Origin: Tieghemostelium lacteum
Taxonomy: Eukaryota > Evosea > Eumycetozoa > Dictyosteliales > Raperosteliaceae
Length of the DNA: 64,000 nucleotides
Direction: 5' to 3'
Assembly: GCA_001606155.1 (NCBI GenBank)
Contig: LODT01000004.1
Span: 310,001 to 374,000 of the forward strand
The notes beneath the pieces were generated by a model. That model did not search any database. It was not told the DNA's origin and saw only the letters and a list, made by a program, of their open reading frames with translations. Within the stretch, counting starts at the first letter, position 1. Every line of letters begins with the position of its first letter. The translations under genes and the position numbers were made by a program. Shown here one piece after another: positions 53,490 to 62,453 of this stretch.

Positions 53490-54300
53490 TTCCTAAAATT
53501 AATTAAATGGAAAAACAAGTACTAAATAGAATAATCTAGAAGAGACAAAAAAATAATGTGAGTTTTAAAATTTTAATTTCTCTCCAATGTGGATTTTCAT
53601 TTTTAACTTTTCTCCAATAGGAAATGAAAATCTTGTTATTGGAGTTTGTTAAACTTTGTTTTTTTCTTAATTTTATAAAATAAATAAATAGTATATTATA
53701 TTTTAAAATTTAATTCTAAATATCTAAAAGTAAAAATATGATTATTTTATTTGGATAGTTATTTAAATTTAATTCAATCAAACAAATCGATGAAATCAAG
53801 AAAGAATTTACACCAGAGGCATTGAAATTATTTATGGAGTTTTAAAAGAGATGGTTTTCCTATTGATATCCAAATTACCATCCAAGAATCAGATTATAGT
53901 TTAAATAAATTTGTAAAAGAAGCCAAAAACTTTAAAGATGACAGGTAGAATTAATAAGTTTAAAACAGGAAAATCATTACACAGGGAGTGTGTCTAATTA
54001 TTTTTAATCTACAATCATTTTGAAGATCAAAATGTGAACACAATTCAAAAAAATCCACAACTTTGGTTTTTCTACATTAATAAAAAGATCTTTAGTTACA
54101 TAGTACAATATATTTTTTAATTCCATTTAAAATAAATTTGACATTTTAAATAAAAATCTTTTAGATAATGCTTTATTTTCCCTAAATCATTTTATATTCT
54201 AAATTGAATTTAATTTTGTGTAGAAATTTGTTAAATGAAAATGGGTTTGGACTTTTTAGATATTTTTAAAATTTTTTTTTTCACAATAAGAAATTTCAAA
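53490..54300. promoter_or_regulatory. Divergent promoter between nxf1 and the coronin-like gene, with a coding relic
   Basis: 811 bp. TTTCTCTCCAATGTGGATTTTCATTTTTAACTTTTCTCCAATAGGAAATGAAAATC near 53577-53633 contains a repeated CTCCAAT box and a loose dyad (GATTTTCATT/AATGAAAATC). At 53768-53948 the plus strand reads FNSIKQIDEIKKEFTPEALK, and in a shifted frame RDGFPIDIQITIQESDYSLN, a coding-like relic of unknown parentage with no start. The first ATG of the downstream open frame (54235) lies in promoter-like DNA, so the start at 54301 is preferred. Confidence 0.45.
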
Positions 54301-55467
54301 ATGTTTAAACAAAAAGCATCAATTTATAAACATACCTATGGTACTCCATTTCAACCAACAGATTCAATGAATGGTGTTGCAGTTGGAAGTTGTTCAGCAG
54401 ATTCTAATGTAATACAATGTAATGGCAAATACTTTGCCTATCCAGCTAAAACTGCTGGTGCTGTTGGCATTGTACCTTTGACTTGCAAAGGTGCAATCCC
54501 AGATGACACACCAATGTTAATACACGAGGATCAAGTAAATGATATTGGATTCTCACCATTTAAATCAGAGCAATTAGTAATTACAGCATGTCAAGATACA
54601 GTAGCACGTATATGGAATGTAGATGAACTACCAGGTGACCAACATAAACCTTTGGTATCACTGTCTGGACATACTAAGCGTCTATTGACTGCTGGTTTCC
54701 ATCCATTGGCCTCTGGTGTTGTATATACTGTTTCTATTGATGAAGTTAAACTTTGGGATTTTGAGAACAAGATGGATTTGGTAACACTCCCACCTGTTCA
54801 CAAGGGTATGGTTACCTCAGTGAGTTGGGATTACACTGGAGGACTATTAACTACATCTTGTAAAGATAAAATGCTTCGTATTTTTGATCCTAGATCTAAT
54901 ACTATGGTTAGTCAGGTTGCTGATCACCAGGGAACTAAATCTGGAAGAGCCATGTTTTGTGGTAAAAAGGATTCTATATTCTCTGTAGGTTTCAGTAAGA
55001 CTATGGACAGAGAAGCTGCATTGTGGGATGTCAGAAATATGAAAGATAGAGTATCTGTATTGAAATTAGATATCTCTCCATCAAGTCCAATGCCATTTTA
55101 TGACTGTGATTCAAATTTAGTTTTCCTTGGAGGTAAAGGTGATTCTGGTATTAAAATACTTGAAGTCACTGATAGTTTGGCTATATTAGGTGAATTCAAA
55201 CATAATGAACCAGCAACAGGTATGGCAATGCTACCAAAGAGCTCTTGTGATATTATGAAAATAGAAGTTGCAAGAATCCTCAAACTTACTCCAACTGGTA
55301 AACTATTACCAATTCGTTTCGAAGTACAAAGACAAAATAATCAATACTTTCAAGATGATCTCTTCCCAGACACTTGGGATGAAAAACCAACTTGCAATCA
55401 AGAACAATGGTTTAAAGGTGAAAATGTAAATAGAACTTTAAGATCACTAGATCCTTCAAAACAATAA
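54301..55467 (+). CDS. Coronin-like WD40 protein lacking the coiled coil (388 aa)
   Basis: The sequence follows coronin order: an N-terminal SIYKHTYGTPFQP (coronin signature S-K-[FY]-R-H-x-x-G), QVNDIGFSPFKSEQLVITAC, LSGHTKRLLTAGFHPLASGV, VTSVSWDYTGGLLTTSCKDK, LRIFDPRSNTMV, VGFSKTMDREAALWDVRNM, SSPMPFYDCDSNLVFLGGKGDSG and FQDDLFPDTW, ending soon after the C-terminal extension. The unique linker and trimerizing coiled coil of most coronins are missing, so it should be a monomer. Coronins bind F-actin and Arp2/3 in motility and phagocytosis. The N-terminal blade (ADSNVIQCNGKYFAYPAKTA) is diverged from Dictyostelium CorA. Start choice: ATG at 54301 gives the usual coronin N-terminus. Single exon. 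Confidence 0.85.
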   Translation: MFKQKASIYKHTYGTPFQPTDSMNGVAVGSCSADSNVIQCNGKYFAYPAKTAGAVGIVPLTCKGAIPDDTPMLIHEDQVNDIGFSPFKSEQLVITACQDTVARIWNVDELPGDQHKPLVSLSGHTKRLLTAGFHPLASGVVYTVSIDEVKLWDFENKMDLVTLPPVHKGMVTSVSWDYTGGLLTTSCKDKMLRIFDPRSNTMVSQVADHQGTKSGRAMFCGKKDSIFSVGFSKTMDREAALWDVRNMKDRVSVLKLDISPSSPMPFYDCDSNLVFLGGKGDSGIKILEVTDSLAILGEFKHNEPATGMAMLPKSSCDIMKIEVARILKLTPTGKLLPIRFEVQRQNNQYFQDDLFPDTWDEKPTCNQEQWFKGENVNRTLRSLDPSKQ

Positions 55468-55639
55468 TTTCACTACTCTCTCACCATCTTCCTATTTAAT
55501 TGTTGTAATAAAAGATATTTATAAAATTGGTAATATTCAAATCAAAATTTCCAAGAATTTCATATTTTTTTTTTAAACTCAAAACCACTCCCATTTTTTA
55601 AAATGAATTATCCAGTTTGAACACATTTACAAAACAAAG

Positions 55640-56988
55640 ATGTTTCGTAGAGATCATAATACACATATAAATAGTTTAGGACCTAATGAATCACATTTAG
55701 CAGTCTTATTTGGATTTCCACCAAATAAAAAAGTTAATTTTAAAATTGGAGGGAAAAATGTTTCTCTTGTAGGTTATCTAACATCATTTATTCTGGTGTT
55801 AGAAATGATATTAACCCATTGTAATTATAGGATTTTGTACACAAAAATACAACAAAAATGGCTACTGGACATACAAGCTTTAAATTTAAAGCTAACCATT
55901 TCCCAAATAACACCAACAACAACCCCAGTACCACCACAGATACAAAGAAGCAAACTAAAGAAACTAATATTTTAAATCAGATAAAAGAGAATAGCTATAA
56001 TAATGTATTTATGAATCCTGTTGATGAGGATATCAATCAAACCCCAATATCACAAGATTTTTATTTTAATTCCCCTTCTTCTAAACCCCAACCACCTCCA
56101 CCTCCACCTCAATTAAATCCATCACCCAAACAAGTGTACAAAGAAACTCAAAAACAAATTCACAATATTGGTAGTATAAATAAAATACCAAAATCACCTA
56201 CAAAACCAAAATTACCAATTTTATCAAAAACCATTTCAAAACCTGTAAACAATAATAATAACACTAAAACTATTAGTAACCAATTACCAATTAAAAATAA
56301 CTTAAAATTAAAACTAAATAGGAATAACAATTTTAAAAGTAATGATAATAATAATAATCAAAAAGAAGAAGATATTACATTTAGTTTTACTTCCATTTCA
56401 TCACTTGGTTTTGAATATCAAAACAATACTAACAATAATTATAGTGGTGGTGATGCAAGAATTGAAGATTTAGAAGATGAAGTGTTAATACCATCTCTCT
56501 ATGGAACTGATCGAAAGTTTTCAATTCCAAATAGTAACACTACAAAATCCCATTCATTTTACAATTTTGATGTATCAACTCCTTATGATTACATTTTTAA
56601 TGTTGGCAATGAAAGTGCTATTGCATCTACAAAAATAAATGGTGATGCTCAAACAAACAGCAGTCATCCAATTCAAATTCCATCATCAGTACCACAAAGC
56701 CATACAATTGTAATTGATGATAGTTCACCTTGCCACTATCATGATTTACAAACTCAATATCAAAAATCAAATTCATCTCTAACTGCTAGTCTAACAGAGA
56801 TAAATGGAGAAAGAGTTAAAGAAATTATAGAAATCAATAGTCAAACACAAACAAAACAACAACAACATATTGACTTACAAACACAACATCATAATGAAGA
56901 AAAAGAAAAAGAACTCGAATTCAATATAAAAGATAATAAAGATATTGATTTATCCTATCCACCTTCTTGTGGACAGCCTCTAGGATAA
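55640..56988 (+). CDS. Hypothetical Asn/Gln/Pro-rich protein (428 aa, two exons)
   Basis: Exons 55640-55768 and 55831-56988 are joined over a 62-nt intron (GTAGGT...TATAG), phase 0. Residues 1-60 look conserved (NSLGPNESHLAVLFGFPPNK, VNFKIGGKNVSLDFVHKNTT). The remainder is disordered: a poly-Pro run (PQPPPPPPQLNPSPKQ), Asn runs, KSPTKPKLP basic patches, an acidic DARIEDLEDEVLIPSLYG island and Gln-rich C-terminus ending in CGQPLG. No domain is recognised. It may be a cytoskeletal or signalling scaffold given its poly-Pro tract, but there is no firm evidence. Confidence 0.6.
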
Positions 56989-57095
56989 AATGTAAATAAC
57001 CAAATGGAAATTTGGTTAGTTTTGGTAGATTTATTTTTATATAAAATGTAATGCCTAACTTGTAGAGAAATGTAAAGAAGTAAAATATGTATTTT

Positions 57096-58970
57096 TTACA
57101 TACGATCTAGTGGGGTTAAACCTAAAATCTTAAGACCAGAGGACAAAACTTGTTTAGCAGCCCAATAGAGTACATAACGAGCATCGGCAATTGGTTTCTC
57201 TTGTCCTTTAATCCAGAGGATACTGTGAGCTTGAGAGACAGTATGAGATAATTCAAAGAGATAGGTAACCAAGACTGTTGCTTCGAGCTCAGTTAGAGTC
57301 TTTTGAATAACTTCTGGATAACGTCCCAAGATGGTAGCCATCTTGTGAGCAACAGGTTCTACCAACAAGGAGAGATCAGCTTCTGGGTTAAAAGTGGCTC
57401 CTGATTTACGTTCTAGAGATGATAAACGAGCGTGTGCATATTGTAAATAGACACCAGTGTCACCATCAGCTGATAACATACGATTCCAGTTGAATTCATA
57501 ATCTTTAATACGACGAGCTGCAAAATCTTGAATGACAACAGCTGAGATACCAATGATATCGGCAACTTTTTCTGGATCTTCAATCTCTGAGAATTTCTCT
57601 GGAGTTGCCTTCATGATCTTGAGCATCTTGGATTTAGTTTTATTGAGGATGTCTTCTAGGAAAACTACAGTACCTTTACGAGTGGACATACCTAAAACCA
57701 TACCATAGTTGATATGGGTCAAGTCTTTAGCCCATGCGTAACCCATGTCACGAAGGATAGTGAATAATTGTCTGAAATGCAGATCTTGTTGAGAAGCAAC
57801 ACAATAGTACATTTTTTCAAAATCGTATTTTTCTTTACGTGTGGCTGCTGCGGCGATATCTCTTGTAATGTATAATGAAGTACCGTCGTTCTTCTTTACC
57901 AAAACCTTACCTTCTTTCTCGAGTTCAATAATCATTGCACCTTTACTTTCTTTTACCAAACCTTTACTTTCGAGTATTTGGTATTGTTTCTCCATGAGAC
58001 CACCCATTTGAGATTCACCAGAGTAAACGTCAAAATGAATATTCAAACGTTGATAAATTTGTTTATATTTTTCAATTGATAAATCACGGAATCTTTGCCA
58101 TAGAGCCAAAGCATCCTTGTCACCGCTTTCCATCTTTTTAAAATACTGACGAGCTTCTTCATCAGTTGCTGATGGTTTCTTTGGTTTTCCACCTTCTTCC
58201 TTACTCTTAAACTCTCTCTTCTTTTTCTCTTTTTTAGTCTCTTCTTTTGGTTTTTCTTCAGTTGTTACTGGAGTTTCAGTAGTTGTTGTGGTTGTGGTAG
58301 TTGTAGATGTCTCAGCTTTAACTTCATTTGGATCTTCATCTGGTTTAGATTCATTTTCAATATCTTTATTGATTTTAACGTAGACATCAAATAGATGTTT
58401 AATAGGATCAGCAACCAAAGCTTCTTCACTACCATATTTTGCAAAACCTACAGCTAAAACACCATATTGTTTACCCCAATCACCGAGATAATTGATTGCA
58501 ACTGGATTGTAACCAGTGGCCTTGTAGAGATTACACATAAAGTTACCAACCATAGTACTACGGAGATGACCTGCATGGAATGGTTTTGCAATATTTGGTG
58601 AAGAGAATTCAACAATGATATTTCTACCTTGACCTTGAGTGGTTTTACCATAGTTTTCTTTTTGGGCAATAATCTGATCGAGAATGGCTTTGATTTGCAA
58701 TGTGTGGTTGACTTTGAAATTCAAATAGGTACCTGCAACTGTAATCTCTTTAATAGTGTCATTCAATACGAATGCAGCTTGAATCTTTTTAATTGCTTCT
58801 TGAGGGTTACCTAGAGGTTTGAATTTATTTAGTCTTGGTACTGGTAGTGCAAAATCTGCTAAGTCTTTGTTTTTTGGTACTTCTATACAATCCAATATCT
58901 TGGCAGTATCCATTTCAAGGATACTACCAACTTGTTTTGCTATTTCATTTTCAAATACACTCTTTGACAT
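57096..58970 (-). CDS. argS: Arginyl-tRNA synthetase (624 aa)
   Basis: Class-Ia ArgRS architecture: N-terminal Arg-S domain (KDLADFALPVPRLNKF), catalytic motif VEFSSPNIAKPFHAGHLRST with the HIGH-equivalent HAGH, YLGDWGKQYGVLAVGF, the degenerate KMSK loop MSTRKGTVVFLED, and the anticodon-binding DALR domain (VYLQYAHARLSSLERK to a terminal LTPLDRM). It charges tRNA-Arg in the cytosol. A low-complexity Thr/Glu/Lys insert at about 215-275 (TTTTTTTTTETPVTTEEKPK and following) interrupts the catalytic domain, as such inserts often do in dictyostelid proteins. No mitochondrial presequence is visible from the first ATG. Single exon, unusually GC-rich for the window, consistent with high expression. 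Confidence 0.97.
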   Translation of the reverse strand: MSKSVFENEIAKQVGSILEMDTAKILDCIEVPKNKDLADFALPVPRLNKFKPLGNPQEAIKKIQAAFVLNDTIKEITVAGTYLNFKVNHTLQIKAILDQIIAQKENYGKTTQGQGRNIIVEFSSPNIAKPFHAGHLRSTMVGNFMCNLYKATGYNPVAINYLGDWGKQYGVLAVGFAKYGSEEALVADPIKHLFDVYVKINKDIENESKPDEDPNEVKAETSTTTTTTTTTETPVTTEEKPKEETKKEKKKREFKSKEEGGKPKKPSATDEEARQYFKKMESGDKDALALWQRFRDLSIEKYKQIYQRLNIHFDVYSGESQMGGLMEKQYQILESKGLVKESKGAMIIELEKEGKVLVKKNDGTSLYITRDIAAAATRKEKYDFEKMYYCVASQQDLHFRQLFTILRDMGYAWAKDLTHINYGMVLGMSTRKGTVVFLEDILNKTKSKMLKIMKATPEKFSEIEDPEKVADIIGISAVVIQDFAARRIKDYEFNWNRMLSADGDTGVYLQYAHARLSSLERKSGATFNPEADLSLLVEPVAHKMATILGRYPEVIQKTLTELEATVLVTYLFELSHTVSQAHSILWIKGQEKPIADARYVLYWAAKQVLSSGLKILGLTPLDRM

Positions 58971-59235
58971 TTTTTATCTTTATTGAAAATAAAATCGATT
59001 AGGAGTCGACAAAAAAATTAATTTATTTTTAAAATATTTTTATTTTTTAGCTTATGCCAAGTATATTATAAGAAATTTCAAATAATTCCTATTTAATTCA
59101 AATAATCTTAAATGATTAGGGCAAAAACAATATCAATCTTAACATTCATTTCGAAAAAAATTAATAAATTAACTTTATACTAAAATAAAATCAAAAATAT
59201 TAAAAACTTGTTTTTGTGAAATTAAAATTTTAATT

Positions 59236-60252
59236 ATGATTAGAAGATATCTAGTTCAATCAAAACATCTTTTTAAATATAACAGTTACTATAGTACAAC
59301 AAATAAAATGGGAGATTTAAAAGATACAAAGAAATCTAGAATTGGAATGATCCAAATATGTAGTTTAAATAATAAGGAAACTAATTTTCAAAAATGTAAG
59401 AATTTAATAGATAAAATGTTAATGTAGGTTTCTCAAGTTTGTTGTCTTTAATGTTTGAATGATTATTAAGATTAATCAACACTGTTGTTGAAATAAAGGA
59501 AAGAGGGTAAAGTTGATTTAATATGTCTACCAGAGAACTTTGCCTTTATAGGTGGTGGAAATTATCAGATGGAGTCAAGAGACAATGCAGAGTTTATAGA
59601 TCAACCTGATGGTATCATATCAAGATACCAAAAGATTGCAAAAGACAATAGAGTGTGGTTATCACTAGGAGGGTTTCATGAAAAGATAAAAAACAATCCT
59701 GAAATGATTAGAAACTGTCACTTGATTATTGATAGTGATGGTACGGTTGTTAGTCAATATCATAAAATGCATTTATTTGATGTTGATATTCCTTCGAAGG
59801 GTGTAAAGATGACAGAGAGTAAGGTAGTGGAGAGAGGTAATGATATTGTAGTTGTACCTAATACACCTGTTGGAACTTTAGGGCTATCGGTGTGTTATGA
59901 TGTAAGATTCCCTGAGTTGTATGTGAGTTTGGTTCTGAAGGGTGCCCAGGTTATTTTAGTTCCAGCTGCTTTTATGAAAGCTACTGGTCAAGCACATTGG
60001 AAACCATTGCTACAAGCCAGGGCTATTGAGACACAATGCTATGTAGTCGCTGCTGCACAATGTGGTCAACATCATGCAAAGAGAGAGTCATACGGCCACT
60101 CACTAATGATTAATCCTTGGGGTGAAATTCTTCAAGAATTACCAGATCAAGAAGATTATGCAATATGTGAGATTGATCATGACCTAATATCAACAGTTAG
60201 ACAAAACATACCAGTTCAACAACATAGACAACCTTCAAATTATCTGAAATAA
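59236..60252 (+). CDS. nit1: NIT1-type deaminated-glutathione amidase, nitrilase superfamily (313 aa, two exons)
   Basis: Exons 59236-59423 and 59499-60252 are joined over a 75-nt intron (GTAGGT...AAAG), giving KMLMKEGKVDLICLPENFAF. The Glu-Lys-Cys triad is visible: Glu in LPENF, Lys in YHKMHLFDVDIP, Cys in LGLSVCYDVRFPELY. NIT1 hydrolyses deaminated glutathione, a repair reaction for a transaminase side product. Residues 1-24 (IRRYLVQSKHLFKYNSYYST) resemble a mitochondrial presequence. A second Met (MGDLKDTKK) at residue 25 would give a cytosolic form, as in animal NIT1, which is dually targeted. Upstream 265 bp form the divergent promoter with ArgRS. Confidence 0.93.
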
Positions 60253-60321
60253 TATTTCATATGAATTAAATTGTATTATAATAAATTAAATGAACTTGTT
60301 TTGTTTAATTTAAAATTTATT

Positions 60322-61770
60322 TTATTGGTCAGTGGTATTGGTTAATGGAGGTGTTGTGTAATCTTCAATAGTTAAATAGGATTCTAATTTAACTAGAATT
60401 TTAGCTAATGTGTCAATATGAGGATTATCAGAGAGTGCAATTTGGGCAATGGCAGTTTCATAGGATTGCAATATTGGTAGATTTAGAGTCTCTTTAGAGA
60501 GATAAAACAGTAATTGAACTGATCTCTTTGATATCTCATTATGGTTACTTTCACTTACTTTCAATGACAATAAATTACATAAATGTCTAATCAAACCACT
60601 GTAGTGACATGTCATGATACGTAATTTATGTGAGCACTTATTGAGACGTAAAAGTATATTCAAAGAAGTCAATTGAATGGCATTATTCAAGTGACCTAAT
60701 AACTCTACAAGTCTACCAATAAGATTACTTTGGTCTAATAATTTTCTAATTTGTACTGGATTGATGCTATAGTTCTTAGATGATTTAGCATGATTATTAT
60801 TATTATTATTATTACTATTAGTGGTATTATTGTCTACAAGAAATTGTTGAAAAATTGGTTTAAATACAATATCTTTTAGTAAACTTCTATTTTGATTGGA
60901 TTGTAAAAATAATTCTAAAGTCTCTAAACTTGCCAAGAGTTCATCATCATTGTCGAATGTGTATATTGACATTTCAATGATACGAATTATTCTGTAGATT
61001 GAATCTTTACTGATAGCATTAAGTACCAATTCTGGATCCTTTCCATTCAAAAGAATAGTTTTAGTTTTAGTTTTCTCAAATATATATTTTCTATTAACAT
61101 TACTAGTGTGACTACTACTATTACTATTATTATTGTGTGATAATTGATCTGATAGAACTGAACTTGTTGGTAAATGAAATGAGATTCTAGTGATGATTTT
61201 TGAAAAGATTTCCAAGAGATATTGTGCAAAATTTGAGGTTATATTGTATAGGTTTTGGTGTATGAAAGCTGTGGAGTTGGAGATGGTGTTTAGTGTTGAT
61301 AATGATCTTTTAAATGACAGGTAATTGTGTGCAACTTCAATGAGGAATTCCACACATGTTGCATTTAATGCAATTACTTGATCATTACCTGGCTGTAGAA
61401 TGCTGTTTCTGAGAATTGCAATAACTTTCTGAACAGTCTCAGAGTTGGTACTAAACTTTAGTTGGTATGTATCTTCAGTGACTTTTTCAACTCTTGCTAC
61501 AGTTCTCATGATGGAATCTAATAGATTCACTGTAACATAACTGTTTTGTGAGAATTCATTGCTGTTGGTGGAGAGATTGAGTTTCTCTTGAAAGGATTTA
61601 CTAAGTAATGTATCCAATGCATATTTGATTGAAGTTTCGTCACCTGAATTTAGAAAACCTGTTATTCTACTAGCTATTGATGTATCCTGTATTCTCTTAT
61701 TTAATCTATCGGAATAGAATGGTATTTCAGTTCTCTTTACATCTAGATAGTTTAGTTCGGTTAAGTACAT
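60322..61770 (-). CDS. Armadillo-like protein, possibly a BAF250_C/LFR-type SWI/SNF subunit (482 aa)
   Basis: It is helical throughout except for Asn runs. Segments suggest the BAF250 C-terminal/plant LFR family: RITGFLNSGDETSIKYALDT at about 35-54 ('G-x-x-x-x-x-x-x-A-L-x-x-L'), DDELLASLETLELFLQSNQN, LIGRLVELLGHLNNAIQLTS, and an end with LLFYLSKETLNLPILQSYET and SDNPHIDTLAKILVKLESYL, which lines up with LFR's ENAFAELL...FARILYEL. In plants and animals these proteins are structural subunits of SWI/SNF chromatin remodellers, without a DNA-binding ARID here. A generic ARM protein is the alternative. Single exon. Confidence 0.5.
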   Translation of the reverse strand: MYLTELNYLDVKRTEIPFYSDRLNKRIQDTSIASRITGFLNSGDETSIKYALDTLLSKSFQEKLNLSTNSNEFSQNSYVTVNLLDSIMRTVARVEKVTEDTYQLKFSTNSETVQKVIAILRNSILQPGNDQVIALNATCVEFLIEVAHNYLSFKRSLSTLNTISNSTAFIHQNLYNITSNFAQYLLEIFSKIITRISFHLPTSSVLSDQLSHNNNSNSSSHTSNVNRKYIFEKTKTKTILLNGKDPELVLNAISKDSIYRIIRIIEMSIYTFDNDDELLASLETLELFLQSNQNRSLLKDIVFKPIFQQFLVDNNTTNSNNNNNNNHAKSSKNYSINPVQIRKLLDQSNLIGRLVELLGHLNNAIQLTSLNILLRLNKCSHKLRIMTCHYSGLIRHLCNLLSLKVSESNHNEISKRSVQLLFYLSKETLNLPILQSYETAIAQIALSDNPHIDTLAKILVKLESYLTIEDYTTPPLTNTTDQ

Positions 61771-62453
61771 TGTATGTGTATAACAATGAAAGGTTAGTAA
61801 AAAGTGTGAACTTTTATTTATTATAAAAAATCAATTCAAAATATGGCAATTGTACAACCACACACACCACAAATTTTAAATAGTTCATCATTGAAATGGT
61901 TTCCAACGTTCTGAGTGGTTGTACATATGTCTAGAATCTATCCTTTTTACGAATTTGGTGGAAAAAGTATTTTTGGTTTTGGTCATTTTAACTTACAATA
62001 TGAAAATTGACTTTGTGGAATCTGATATATTTTTGCTCCTCCTGAATACATTTGTTAATTTAAAAATAAAAATGAAAATGACAAATCACAGTTTGGGTTG
62101 ATTTTGGAAATTATAATTTTTAAATATTTGAAAAAAAAAAAAAATTGACCCACACTTTAGTGGTGAAAAAATCTCTAAACAATTTTCTTTTTCTTTTTGA
62201 CTTATTATACCCTAAACAATTCTATCTTTTTTTTGAAGTTATTATTAATATCTATTTTTATTTGATTACCATTATGTAAATTTAAATATTAATAATCAAA
62301 TAATTAACATATACCCTATACATTAAAAAAAATAATCAATATTAATAATCCCATTAATTTATTTTCAACTACAACAACCAAACCAATATTTGTACAAATA
62401 TATATATATTTATTTATTTATCTAAAAACTAAAATCAAGAGACACACTATAAG
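61771..62453. promoter_or_regulatory. Divergent promoter region
   Basis: 683 bp between the ARM gene (minus) and the LRR-PP2C gene (plus). ACACACCACA near 61861, an A14 run near 62130 and TATATATATTTATTTATTTATC at 62400 (likely TATA/initiator region of the plus gene) are present. A short frame at 61919-62101 is not supported by composition. Confidence 0.45.

Noticed and set aside
61919-62101. 60-codon frame in the divergent promoter before the LRR-PP2C gene
   Set aside because: Composition follows the AT bias, there is no partner exon, and it overlaps promoter-like sequence.
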